Part shown: piece after piece, positions 8,584 to 17,704 of the stretch
How positions within the stretch are numbered: position 1 is the first letter of the stretch
How the letters are laid out: each line of letters begins with the position of its first letter
NCBI GenBank assembly: GCA_027494015.1
Contig: JAOSJP010000041.1
Coordinates: 97,356 to 161,355, forward strand
Direction of reading: 5' to 3'
Source of the DNA: Anaerolineae bacterium
Lineage (GTDB): Bacteria > Chloroflexota > Anaerolineae > Aggregatilineales > Aggregatilineaceae
Length of the DNA: 64,000 nt
The notes under the pieces: generated by a model
Database searches by the model: none
Told to the model about the DNA's origin: nothing
The model's input: the letters and a program-made list of their open reading frames with translations, nothing else
Position numbers and translations under genes: made by a program

Positions 8584-9351
8584 ATGCTGCTGGCGATTGA
8601 TGTGGGAAACACGACGATTGTCTTCGGCGTCCACGACGGCGCGACGTGGACGCACCACTGGCGCGTGCAGACCGTGCGCGAGCGCCTGCCGGACGAATAC
8701 GCGGTGATGTTTCGCACCTTTCTCAGCGAGGCGGGGCTGGCGCTGGAACAGTTCGAGCAGACGGTGCTTGGCAGCGTGGTGCCTTCGCTGACCGCCGGTC
8801 TGTGCGCGATGGTCGCCCAGCGCACCGGCTTCCCGCCGGTGGTGGTCAGCGCGCGGGTCAACACGGGCATTCGCATCAACACCGATCACCCCGACAGCGT
8901 GGGCAGCGACCGCATCGCCGACGCCGTGGCCGCCTACGAGCGCTTCCATGCCAACTGCATCGTCATTGACTTCGGCACGGCGACCAGCTTCACTATCGTC
9001 AGGGAGCCGGGCGAGATGGTCGGCGCGGTGATCGCCGCCGGGCTGGAGACGATGGCGGATGCGCTCGTCCGCCGCACAGCGCAACTCCCGCAGATTGAGC
9101 TGGTGCCTCCGCCGACGATGATCGCCCGCAACACGATCCACGCCATGCAAGCCGGGCTGGTCGTCGGCCATGTGGCCATGGTGGAGGGGATCGTCGCCCG
9201 CATCCGCGCCGAGCTGGGCGGCGCGCAGACCATCGCCACCGGCGGCTATGCGACCGCACTCGCCCCGCTGACAGACTGCTTCGACGCGATAGACCCCTGG
9301 CTGACACTCGATGGTCTGCGCCTGATCGCCGAGCGCAACCCCCGCCCGTAG
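8584..9351 (+). CDS. coaX: Type III pantothenate kinase
   Basis: Phosphorylates pantothenate in the first step of coenzyme A synthesis; type III enzymes need a monovalent cation and are not inhibited by CoA. The ASKHA fold is shown by LLAIDVGNTTIVFGV at the N-terminus (phosphate-1 motif), the TDHPDSVGSDRIADAVAA substrate block and VIDFGTATSFTIV (phosphate-2). ATGGYA follows near the C-terminus. Length is 255 residues. An ATG at 8572 touches the GGAG ribosome site directly, leaving no spacing, so the ATG at 8584 with 12-nt spacing is preferred. It is monocistronic here. Assignment is secure. Confidence 0.94.
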   Translation: MLLAIDVGNTTIVFGVHDGATWTHHWRVQTVRERLPDEYAVMFRTFLSEAGLALEQFEQTVLGSVVPSLTAGLCAMVAQRTGFPPVVVSARVNTGIRINTDHPDSVGSDRIADAVAAYERFHANCIVIDFGTATSFTIVREPGEMVGAVIAAGLETMADALVRRTAQLPQIELVPPPTMIARNTIHAMQAGLVVGHVAMVEGIVARIRAELGGAQTIATGGYATALAPLTDCFDAIDPWLTLDGLRLIAERNPRP

Positions 9352-9359
9352 AGGATCGC

Positions 9360-9368
9360 TGGTATAAT
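9360..9368 (+). promoter_or_regulatory. Extended -10 promoter of the M20 peptidase gene
   Basis: TGGTATAAT lies just after coaX and about 130 bp before the M20 gene. No clear -35 is visible, as expected for an extended -10. Confidence 0.6.
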
Positions 9369-9384
9369 CGGCGGCGGACGGATC

Positions 9385-9478
9385 GAGTTATGAGTCATGA
9401 GTTATGGGTTCTGAGCCGTGAGTCGTGAGCAGCCCCGCGATCCCGGACTCACGACTCCGGACTCCAGACTCATGACTC
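9385..9478. repeat. Inverted array of GAGTCATGAGTTATG words
   Basis: A left arm built from GAGTTATGAGTCATGAGTTA and GAGCCGTGAGTCGTGAG faces a right arm built from CTCACGACTC, CGGACTCCAGACTCATGACT and similar. The arms are roughly reverse complements with a short centre, so the transcript ahead of the M20 gene could fold into a long imperfect hairpin. Confidence 0.65.
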
Positions 9479-9497
9479 ACCACTGCGAGGAGCCATG

Positions 9498-10865
9498 ATG
9501 ACCCCCTACGAATATCTTGAGGCCCAACAGGATGCCTTTCTGGAACAGCTTAAAGAATGGCTGCGCATCCCCAGCATCAGCACGCTCTCCGAGCACAAGG
9601 CCGACGTTCGCCGCGCGGCGGAATGGCTGCGCGCCCATTTCATGCTGATGGGCATGGCCCGCGCCGAGGTCTTCGAGACGCCCGGCCATCCCATCGTCTA
9701 CGCCGAATGGCTGGGCGTGCCCGGCGCGCCGACTGTGCTCATCTACGGTCATTATGATGTGCAGCCGGTGGATGACCCCGCCAGGCAGTGGCGCAGCGAT
9801 CCCTTCGAGCCGGTCGTGCGCGATGGCAAGCTCTACGCGCGCGGCGCCACCGACGACAAGGGCCAGACCTTCACCCAGATGAAGGCCGTGCAGAGCCTGC
9901 TGGCGACCGGGCAGATGCCGGTCAATGTCAAGTTCATGGTTGAGGGCGAAGAGGAATGTGGCTCGACCAACGCCTACGCCTTTGTCGAGCAGCACGCCGA
10001 TCTGCTCGCCGCCGATGTGGTCGTCGTCTCCGATTCGCACATCCTGGCTCCAGACCGACCCTCGATTGTGACCGGGCTGCGCGGCCTGACCTATATGGAG
10101 GTCGAAGTGTTCGGCCCGTCGCACGCCCTGCACTCCGGGGCCTATGGCGGCATCGTCCACAACCCTGCCCAGGCGCTGACCGAGATTCTGACGGCGCTGC
10201 ACGACGGCGACGGGCGCGTGACCGCGCCCGGCTTCTACGACGACGTGGCCGAGTTGAGCGCCGAGCAGCGCGCGGCCCTGGCGAAGGTGCCCTTCACGCC
10301 GGAACGGCTGAAGCGCGAAACCGGCCTGACTGTCCCCTGGGGCGAGGCGGGCTATGAGCTGCACGAGCGGCTGGGCATCCGCCCCACGCTGGAGATCAAC
10401 GGGCTGATCAGCGGCTGGACGGGCGAGGGGTCGAAGACCGTGCTGCCCGACACGGCGCTGGCGAAGGTGAGCTGCCGGCTGGTGCCGTACCAGGACCCGC
10501 TGAAGATTTACCGGCTGGTCGCCGACCACGTCGCCGCGCTGACCCCGCCCACCGTGCGCAGCGAAGTGCGCCTGCTGCATACCGGCAACTGGGTCGTCGT
10601 GGACCCGGACTCGCCATACATCCAGGCGGCGGCGCGCGCTTATGAGTTCGGCTTTGGGGCGGCGCCGGTCTACGTGCGCGAAGGCGGCTCGATCCCGATC
10701 ATCGGCACGTTCCAGAAGACGCTTGGCACACCGGCGGTGCTGCTGGGCTTCGGCCTGCCGGACGACAACCTGCACGCGCCCAACGAGCGCTTCAACCTCG
10801 GCAACTTCCGCCGGGGCATGAAGACGGTGGTGTACTTCTACCAGCAGGTGGGCGCGCGCGCCTAG
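9498..10865 (+). CDS. M20-family metallodipeptidase
   Basis: A zinc dipeptidase of the M20A type (carnosinase/DapE/ArgE superfamily), 455 residues. Metal ligands and catalytic residues appear in GHYDVQPVD (84-92), ARGATDDKGQ (114-123, bridging aspartate) and EGEEECGS (149-156). The lid domain has GPSHALHSGAYGG and the final ligand histidine lies in DDNLHAPNE. GEGSKTVLPDTALAKVSCRL links lid and core. Two adjacent ATGs exist; the second (9498) sits 5 nt from GAGGAG and is preferred. No signal peptide, so cytoplasmic. The exact dipeptide substrate is not predictable. It is transcribed alone. Confidence 0.9.
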   Translation: MTPYEYLEAQQDAFLEQLKEWLRIPSISTLSEHKADVRRAAEWLRAHFMLMGMARAEVFETPGHPIVYAEWLGVPGAPTVLIYGHYDVQPVDDPARQWRSDPFEPVVRDGKLYARGATDDKGQTFTQMKAVQSLLATGQMPVNVKFMVEGEEECGSTNAYAFVEQHADLLAADVVVVSDSHILAPDRPSIVTGLRGLTYMEVEVFGPSHALHSGAYGGIVHNPAQALTEILTALHDGDGRVTAPGFYDDVAELSAEQRAALAKVPFTPERLKRETGLTVPWGEAGYELHERLGIRPTLEINGLISGWTGEGSKTVLPDTALAKVSCRLVPYQDPLKIYRLVADHVAALTPPTVRSEVRLLHTGNWVVVDPDSPYIQAAARAYEFGFGAAPVYVREGGSIPIIGTFQKTLGTPAVLLGFGLPDDNLHAPNERFNLGNFRRGMKTVVYFYQQVGARA

Positions 10866-10911
10866 CGCGTAGCGATCCGTATGGGGCGCTGCCTTGCTGC
10901 GCGCCGGGTTT

Positions 10912-11005
10912 ACCTCACCCCTGCTCGGCGCTGACGCGCCTTGCCGCCCCCTCTCCGCGACGGAGAGGGGGAAAGGCCAAGCGCAGCGAGGCCAGGGGGT
11001 GAGGT
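10912..11005. repeat. 95-bp palindromic element (ACCTCACCCC ends)
   Basis: Begins ACCTCACCCCTGCTCGGCGC and ends CCAGGGGGTGAGGT, with a central CCTCTCCGCGACGGAGAGG palindrome. Both M20 and redoxin genes point toward this spacer. Confidence 0.8.
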
Positions 11006-11052
11006 AAACAGAGCGCCCCTCTCCCTTATCAAGGGTACCAAGTTCATAACAC

Positions 11053-11153
11053 GCTCTAGAGCGTAGCGACCAGCCTTCAGCCGTCAGCGATCAGCAAGAG
11101 CGCGACGCTGCGCCTGTCGCTGACGGCTGATAGCTCTTCGCTGAACGCTCTAG
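11053..11153. repeat. Inverted array of CAGC words bounded by GCTCTAGA
   Basis: CGCTCTAGAGCG and CAGCCTTCAGCCGTCAGCG on the left face GCTGACGGCTGATAGC and CTGAACGCTCTAGA on the right, giving a long imperfect stem in the convergent spacer between the M20 and redoxin-like genes. Confidence 0.7.
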
Positions 11154-11182
11154 AATGACCACACGGGCCACTCGGAGACCCC

Positions 11183-11656
11183 TCACTCCGGGCACTCGTA
11201 TTCCAGCCCCCAGGTGCGAGTCAGGAGTTCCTCACTGATCGTGCCGGCGTCCGGCAGGCCGCGCCGCGCATAGGCGGGCGCGCCGTAGCGATCCAGGATG
11301 ACGACGAAAGGCTCATCGCTCGCCGGGCATTGATCGGGCGGGAACAGCGCCGCGTAAGCCTGGCGCACTGCCCCGTCCGCATCCACCAGCAGCGGCAGCG
11401 CGGCGCGGTACGCCAGCGACGACTCGCTCAGCGCGTACAGCGCGGCGGAGGCCTCCGCCAGATCGTTCCGCGCGGCGGCCAGGCGCTGCAGCGCTTCGCC
11501 CGTTGCGGGCGGCAGAGAAGCCGGCAGAAAGAGCAGAACCAGGTGCGTGCGCTGCCGGAACTGGGCGCGCGACACGACCTCTCCTTCGGTTGAGGCCAGG
11601 CGGAAGTCAGGCGCGCCATACTGCCGCCCCGCCGGGCCAAACTCGATCCAGGTCAT
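11183..11656 (-). CDS. Redoxin-like (thioredoxin-fold) protein without the CxxC pair
   Basis: 157 residues with the AhpC/TSA-like order: a Pro-rich N-terminal GAPDFRLASTEGEVVSRAQF entry, then THLVLLFLPASLPP where peroxiredoxins carry the peroxidatic cysteine. Next come LPLLVDADGAVRQAYAALF and EPFVVILDRYGAPAYARRG. The catalytic cysteine position is occupied by LPASLPP, so no Cys is present; the only cysteines are in DQCPASD and the C-terminal YECPE. It may therefore be a binding or structural member of the fold, or use an unusual chemistry. The gene converges on the M20 gene. Fold is fairly clear; function is unknown. Confidence 0.7.
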   Translation of the reverse strand: MTWIEFGPAGRQYGAPDFRLASTEGEVVSRAQFRQRTHLVLLFLPASLPPATGEALQRLAAARNDLAEASAALYALSESSLAYRAALPLLVDADGAVRQAYAALFPPDQCPASDEPFVVILDRYGAPAYARRGLPDAGTISEELLTRTWGLEYECPE

Positions 11657-11710
11657 GGTGCCCTCCTTGTGCCCCAGTGAGATTCTAGCAGCCTGGCCGG
11701 GCAGAGCCGA

Positions 11711-11921
11711 TTGTGAAATCAGGGCAATCGCATCAAGCGTGCGTGTTGTTCTACCTCCCCCCAGCCCCGCTGCGCCCGGCCCTGGAATAGACTTCGGAAG
11801 TCTGGTGTCTGAGCGCGTCAGCGCCGCGCGGGGGTGAGGTAAAGGGGGGCGCAGAGCAGCGCCCCTACGGGCAGGCGCTGGCGCACGGCGGACTTTGATG
11901 CAATCGCCCTGATTGTGAAAT
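11711..11921. repeat. Composite repeat block upstream of acs
   Basis: Contains an ACCTCCCCCC...GGGGGTGAGGT element (11751-11840) with half an ACTTCGGAAGT hairpin inside it. It is flanked by two facing copies of an AATCGCATCAA / TTGATGCAATCG word near 11725 and 11895. The outer word with GTGCGTGTTGTTCTAC also abuts the element at 20.5-20.7 kb, so it belongs to the same mobile unit. Confidence 0.65.
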
Positions 11922-11949
11922 GGATAACTCAGTTTATTACAGCAAAATT

Positions 11950-11958
11950 TGTTATAAT
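11950..11958 (+). promoter_or_regulatory. Extended -10 promoter of acs
   Basis: TGTTATAAT lies 41 bp upstream of the ATG in an AT-rich patch; the -35 is weak (CAGTTT-like). Confidence 0.7.
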
Positions 11959-11999
11959 GAAGATCGCTTCATTCGACGACATACGAGGAGGGCTATTAC

Positions 12000-13898
<1,899 letters not shown>

Positions 13899-13905
13899 CG
13901 GGCGG

Positions 13906-13958
13906 CGCTCAGCCGTCAGGGGTCAGCAATCAGCGATCAGCGTTCAGCCAACAGCCAA
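13906..13958. repeat. CAGC-word array after acs
   Basis: CTCAGCCGTCAGGGGTCAGC followed by AATCAGC, GATCAGC, GTTCAGCC and AACAGCC; only one arm is present here. Confidence 0.6.
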
Positions 13959-13961
13959 TAC

Positions 13962-13989
13962 AAAACGGGAGCGTGCTGCTCCCGTTTTT
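13962..13989. terminator. Bidirectional terminator between acs and tRNA-Cys
   Basis: AAAACGGGAGC-GTGCT-GCTCCCGTTTTT: an 8-bp stem with A-run on one side and T-run on the other, so it can end both acs (plus) and the tRNA (minus). Confidence 0.85.
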
Positions 13990-13992
13990 GTG

Positions 13993-14066
13993 TGGAGGCG
14001 ACGGTGGGACTCGAACCCACGGTGAGGGTTTTGCAGACCCTTGCCTTACCACTTGGCGACGTCGCC
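13993..14066 (-). tRNA. tRNA-Cys (anticodon GCA)
   Basis: Minus-strand cloverleaf of 74 nt with acceptor GGCGACG/CGTCGCC, D arm GCCAAGTGGTAAGGC, anticodon stem AGGGT-CTGCAAA-ACCCT with GCA in the loop, and T arm GTGGGTTCGAATCCCAC. The discriminator is T and CCA is encoded in the DNA, unlike the tRNA-Pro at 20.7 kb. Confidence 0.95.
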
Positions 14067-14089
14067 CTGTAGTGCTCCCAGGTAGGAAA

Positions 14090-14118
14090 AGTATACCCAA
14101 ACGGCGGGGAGTTGACAA
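14090..14118 (-). promoter_or_regulatory. Promoter of tRNA-Cys
   Basis: TTGTCA and TATACT at 17-bp spacing on the minus strand, identical hexamers and spacing to the tRNA-Pro promoter at 20677-20705. Confidence 0.8.
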
Positions 14119-14161
14119 GGCTGAGTGGCCAATCCGAACGGGTAGAAGTCGCCCCAGTCTC

Positions 14162-14290
14162 GCGCAGGCGCACCTCATCCCGCTCGTTCATAGATCCTCT
14201 GGGCGGTGGCCCGAACCCGATCCCGAAAATGCCGGCTGAAGGTCACCAGCACGTCAATGTCGCTGTCCGGGCCGAACGCGCAGGATTCTC
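14162..14290 (-). pseudogene. Relic of an MNT nucleotidyltransferase / HEPN toxin-antitoxin pair
   Basis: In the minus strand, one frame reads CAFGPDSDIDVLVTF, the GSxxxxxSDxD-type metal site of MNT nucleotidyltransferases. It jumps straight to RDRVRATAQRIYERAG and a stop. That looks like the usual C-terminal end, so the centre and N-terminus (including the GSR loop) are missing. Overlapping the stop, a second frame opens MNERDEVRLR, the characteristic start of DUF86/HEPN partner toxins, and then loses all similarity at the tRNA-Cys promoter. Gene order and overlap match intact MNT-HEPN modules. The identification rests on short but specific motifs and should be tested by profile search. Confidence 0.6.
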
Positions 14291-14300
14291 AGCCCGGATC

Positions 14301-14326
14301 AAAAAGCCAGGGCACATAGCCCTGGC
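14301..14326 (-). terminator. Terminator of the sigma factor gene
   Basis: Minus-strand stem GCCAGGGC-TATGT-GCCCTGGC followed by TTTTT, 30 bp after the sigma factor stop codon. Confidence 0.88.
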
Positions 14327-14356
14327 CTCTGGAGTCTATGCAGTTGTCAACCCGGT

Positions 14357-15511
14357 CTAGCTCAGGTAATCCCGCAGATTGTGCGCCAGGCGCGGGTGGC
14401 GCAGCCGGCGCAACGCCTCTTTTTCAAGCTGGCGGATGCGCTCGCGGCTGAGGCCGAACTTGTTGGCGATCTCCTCCAGGGTGTGCGGCTCACCGCCGCC
14501 CAGCCCGAAGCGCAGGCGCAGAATGTGGCTCTGGCGCGGCGTTAGCTCGCTGAGCACTTCCTCGATGGTCTCTTGCAGCAGGTGCTGCGTGGCCGCCTCG
14601 ACCGGGCTGGGCGAGTCCTGGTCTTCAATGAAATCGCCGAACTCGCTGTCGCCGTCGTCACCCACCGGGCGCTCCAGGGCGATGGCGTGCTGGCTGGCGT
14701 CCATCATGCCGCGCACGCTTTCCGGCGGCAGCTCCATCTCCTTGGCGATCTCTTCAGGAGTGGGGCGGTGGCCGAGCGACTGCTCCAACACCTGGGCGGT
14801 GCGGTACATCTGGCGGATGCGCTCGGTCATGTGCAGCGGGATGCGGATGGTGCGCGTCTTCTGGGCCAGCGCGCGGGTGATCGCCTGGCGAATCCACCAT
14901 GTGGCATAGGTGCTGAAGCGGTTGCCGCGCTTGTAATCGTATTTGTCCACCGCGCGCATCAGCCCGACGTTGCCTTCCTGGATCAGGTCGGGGAAGGGCA
15001 GGCCCTGGCCCATATACCGCTTGGCAATGCTGACCACCAGGCGCGTGTTGGCGCGGCCCAGGTGCTCGCGCGCCGCCTGACCGTCGTCCACCAGCCGGGT
15101 CAGCCATTCGCGCTCGTTGGGTGGCAGCAAGGGGTCGCACAGGCGGTCGGTGGCGCTGCGGCCCAGCTCAATGCGCTTGGCCAGGTCAATCTCTTCTTCG
15201 GCGGTCAGCAGGGGTTCCTGGGCCATCTGGCGGAAATACAGCCCTACCGGGTCGTCCGCTGAGACGGCGTTGATGTCGCCGACGCCGGGATCGTGCGAGG
15301 TTTCTGCGGGTTGAAATTCGTCGTCCGGGTTGTCTAGCTCATCGTGCGATTCGACTTCGTGTTGACGCAGCTCGATGCCCAATTCATCCAGCTCGTCGAG
15401 CACTGCTTCTATGGCATTGACATCGTCGCTATCTTCATCCAGTAACTCCAACACATCTTCGAACGTGACATATCCCTGTTGGTCTGCGCGGTTCATTAGT
15501 TCCTGGATCAC
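14357..15511 (-). CDS. rpoD: Primary RNA polymerase sigma factor (sigma-70 family)
   Basis: About 384 residues; directs RNA polymerase to housekeeping promoters. The N-terminus resembles a short region 1.1 (MNRADQQGYVTFEDVLELL) and an acidic linker. Then come region 1.2 (DPVGLYFRQMAQEPLLTAEE), region 2 with IQEGNVGLMRAVDKYDYKRG and STYATWWIRQAI for -10 recognition and melting, region 3 (PTPEEIAKEM), and region 4 (GEPHTLEEIANKFGLSRERI) for -35 recognition. The start is uncertain. The GTG at 15511 has AGGAGG 13 nt upstream; the ATG at 15496 has a weaker AGGA close by. Only one non-conserved block separates regions 1.2 and 2, as in group 1 factors of Gram-positive type. Confidence 0.92.
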   Translation of the reverse strand: MIQELMNRADQQGYVTFEDVLELLDEDSDDVNAIEAVLDELDELGIELRQHEVESHDELDNPDDEFQPAETSHDPGVGDINAVSADDPVGLYFRQMAQEPLLTAEEEIDLAKRIELGRSATDRLCDPLLPPNEREWLTRLVDDGQAAREHLGRANTRLVVSIAKRYMGQGLPFPDLIQEGNVGLMRAVDKYDYKRGNRFSTYATWWIRQAITRALAQKTRTIRIPLHMTERIRQMYRTAQVLEQSLGHRPTPEEIAKEMELPPESVRGMMDASQHAIALERPVGDDGDSEFGDFIEDQDSPSPVEAATQHLLQETIEEVLSELTPRQSHILRLRFGLGGGEPHTLEEIANKFGLSRERIRQLEKEALRRLRHPRLAHNLRDYLS

Positions 15512-15629
15512 GTGAGTCCCGATGCCTCCTGAGGTCCTGCTGATCGCAACACAACGCCACGTCTGATGGGAGAATGCACCAGACGTGCCTGAACGTATCA
15601 GCCGTATGATTTTAGGAGCACGTCTTCCG

Positions 15630-15638
15630 ATTATAACA
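15630..15638 (-). promoter_or_regulatory. Extended -10 promoter of rpoD
   Basis: TGTTATAAT on the minus strand, with a TTCCAA hexamer 17 bp upstream as a weak -35. The leader before the start codon is about 110 nt. Confidence 0.65.
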
Positions 15639-15788
15639 TGAATTACGTGGGGTTGGAAGCCTGGGACTCGAACTTTCGAGTGTAACGCGCCTCCACGAAA
15701 AAGGCGAAAACTCATGCGCGCGGGTGTCAGCGCGATGCTGTCGGGCGGAGTGCCGCGCCCCGGTTCACGCTAACCACTCTCTCCAGGC

Positions 15789-16316
15789 TCAGGGAGCGCG
15801 CTCCTCACCCGGCACAGGAGGAGTCGCCGGGGGCCGGGTCAGCGACCGACGCCGGTAGAAGGCGCGCGCCGGGGCGCGATTGAGGTACCACAGCACGTAC
15901 AGCGGCACAATGACCAGCCCCGGAAGCTGGCAGCGCAGGTAATCGCGCAGCGCCGACTGGGTTTGCCCGCCGAAGATCGGGTCTTCGGGGGTGCGCGCCG
16001 CTTCAAGGACACGATAGAGCGTGATGGCTGTCAGCGCCAGCAGCAGCGCGATCAGCACGAAGCGGATCTGCGACGGGCGGCCCCACCAGGCCAGCGCGCA
16101 GACCACCAGCACCAGCGCGCCGAACGCGCCCTGCAGCCACGTCCAGGTGGTGATCGTCACTCCGCCGAGCAGAAAGGCTTCGTCGGCGGTCGCATCCAGC
16201 CGCGCGAGGAAATACACCTCCAGCAGCGGCACGACGCCGTACAACACCGCCGTCGCCACGAGCGCCAGCGTCAGGCCGAGCGGTCGTGGCATGCGCGCCG
16301 TGTGCTCAGCACGCAT
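15789..16316 (-). CDS. Small integral membrane protein, unknown function
   Basis: 175 residues with four predicted membrane segments: about LGLTLALVATAVLYGVVPLL, ITTWTWLQGAFGALVLVVCA, FVLIALLLALTAITLYRVL and CQLPGLVIVPLYVLWYLN. A basic, proline-rich C-terminal tail (RAFYRRRSLTRPP...) should be cytoplasmic. The inner ATG (16316) with GAGG 8 nt upstream is preferred to the ATG two codons earlier. No domain is recognised. It lies downstream of a repeat array and in the same direction as rpoD and the DinB-like gene, but not close enough to be an operon with either. Function unknown. Confidence 0.65.
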   Translation of the reverse strand: MRAEHTARMPRPLGLTLALVATAVLYGVVPLLEVYFLARLDATADEAFLLGGVTITTWTWLQGAFGALVLVVCALAWWGRPSQIRFVLIALLLALTAITLYRVLEAARTPEDPIFGGQTQSALRDYLRCQLPGLVIVPLYVLWYLNRAPARAFYRRRSLTRPPATPPVPGEERAP

Positions 16317-16324
16317 GGTCATGC

Positions 16325-16695
16325 CCTCGCCGCGCCAGCGGCCAACGTCCCACTCTGCCCTTCACAATCCGCAATCCGCAATTCGCAATCCCAAAGGCCC
16401 TCGGCGCCACGTTTTCCTGTTTGCCCACTTACATTCCAATCCAATCCAATTCGCAATCAAAAGCGCCTCGCGCGCCAGCCAATCACTCCGCACTTCACAC
16501 TTCGCAATCCGCAATCCGCAATTGATAAACGCTCTCGCCGCGCCAGCGGCCAACGTCCACTCGCACTTCACACTTCGCAATCCGCAATCCGCAATTCGCA
16601 ATCCCAAATAGCGCCTCGCCGCGCCAGCGGCCAACGTCCCACCCCGCACTTCACACTTCGCAATCCGCAATCCGCAATCCGCAATCCCAAACAGC
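16325..16695. repeat. Long-period tandem array built on CGCAATCC heptamers
   Basis: Three or four imperfect monomers of roughly 75-80 bp. Each begins CTCGCCGCGCCAGCGGCCAA (at about 16326, 16533 and 16613, with a diverged copy near 16466), then ACTTCACACTTCGCAATCC and several CGCAATT/CGCAATC heptamers, ending in CCCAAA. A short repeat is nested within a longer one. Confidence 0.8.
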
Positions 16696-16707
16696 ACCGC
16701 CGCATCA

Positions 16708-17193
16708 TTACAGGCCCTCTCGCTCGCGCCAGGCGCGAATGTCTTCGGCGTGCTCTTCCTCGTGCCAGGCGGCGTTCTCGAGGATCAGGTAGCTGAGCGG
16801 CTCGCCCTCCATCCAGGGAAAGCGCCGGTTATCGTCCAGGATGCGGTTGTCGAGCGCGGCGGCGGCTTCGAGCAGGTGCTTGTGCACGCCGTGAAAGTCC
16901 TCCAGCACCGCGGCGAGGGGACGCGGCGCGTTGGTGCGATACTGCTCGGCGTTCCACTCGTCAATGTCCTCGATCTCGACGATGTGCGGGGGCCGCCCTC
17001 CGCTCGGTGGCAGGCGGGCCAGCGCCGTCACCAACTCCGCTTCCCACGAAACCAGGTGGGCCAGCACATCCTTGACGGACCAGATGCCCACTGCGCCGAC
17101 GCGCAGCATATCAGCGTCGCTCAGCTCTTCAATGGCGCTCAGCAACTGCTCGCGCGCGGCGCGCAGGTCCGCAAGCACTCCCGCTTTGGGCAT
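16708..17193 (-). CDS. DinB/ClbS-like four-helix bundle protein
   Basis: 161 residues. GIWSVKDVLAHLVSWEAEL is the DinB-superfamily helix with the first metal histidine. VHKHLLEAAAALDN and ILENAAWHEEEHAEDIRAW near the C-terminus give the other conserved His/Glu positions. The closest subfamily by eye is ClbS/DfsB, whose members include a colibactin-resistance hydrolase, but most relatives are uncharacterised. The start MPKAGVLADL is chosen because the preceding residues are not conserved and a purine-rich GGAAGGGAAG site precedes it. No partner gene is adjacent. Function is not assigned beyond fold. Confidence 0.75.
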   Translation of the reverse strand: MPKAGVLADLRAAREQLLSAIEELSDADMLRVGAVGIWSVKDVLAHLVSWEAELVTALARLPPSGGRPPHIVEIEDIDEWNAEQYRTNAPRPLAAVLEDFHGVHKHLLEAAAALDNRILDDNRRFPWMEGEPLSYLILENAAWHEEEHAEDIRAWREREGL

Positions 17194-17242
17194 AGTCTGC
17201 TTCCCTTCCAGACCACACGTAGTGCGCACAGCCAACGAGCGC

Positions 17243-17251
17243 ATTATAGCA
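17243..17251 (-). promoter_or_regulatory. Extended -10 promoter of the DinB-like gene
   Basis: TGCTATAAT on the minus strand about 50 bp before the start codon. Confidence 0.65.
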
Positions 17252-17324
17252 TCTTGCGGGGCGCTCGCTCAATGGGCGGGCGCATACGCCCTGTCGCAGG
17301 GAAGTTCGGGAATGCTCGCTGAAC

Positions 17325-17489
17325 CCCCTCCATCCAGCTCAGGGGGGCGCTGCTCTGCTGCGCCCTCTGGGAGTTAGCTCCCGACCCCCCCCCCAGCCGC
17401 GCTGCGCTTACGGCCCTCCCTTCCCCCTTCCCCTCTCCGTCAACGGAGAGGGGGCGGCGAGGCGCGTGAGCGCCGAGCGAGGGTGAGGT
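17325..17489. repeat. Repeat block in the divergent spacer before the P-type ATPase
   Basis: A GGGGGGCGCTGCTCTGCTGC word is followed by a diverged copy of the 95-bp palindrome (about 17382-17489). Its left end has lost the ACCTCA and become a C-run; its right end is GAGGGTGAGGT, and its centre is CCTCTCCGTCAACGGAGAGG. Confidence 0.65.
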
Positions 17490-17704
17490 CAATACCCCCA
17501 CGTCAAACAAGTCGCTGACAATCTTTGCACGCACCCAGGCAAGCTCAGCGCGTTCCCCGCCCCTCACGTCCCCCTAATAATTGGGGGGGACTGTGCCTGT
17601 ACAGCGCCCGCCAGTTGTTCTAGAATCAGCGCCGAGTTTATCATTCAGTCAGAATCCACGGCCAGACCTTTCTGGCGGTGCTGTAGGGGAAAGGGACATC
17701 TCGA

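Noticed and set aside
13973..14239. Frame starting MLLPFLCGGDGGTRTHGEG
   Set aside because: Reads across the terminator and antisense tRNA-Cys.
15655..15780. Possible tRNA near ACTCGAACTTTCGAGT
   Set aside because: A T-arm-like word is present but no anticodon or acceptor stem can be built; it is a short palindrome.
16325..16695. Possible CRISPR array
   Set aside because: Units are variable, have no unique spacers of constant size, and no cas gene is near.
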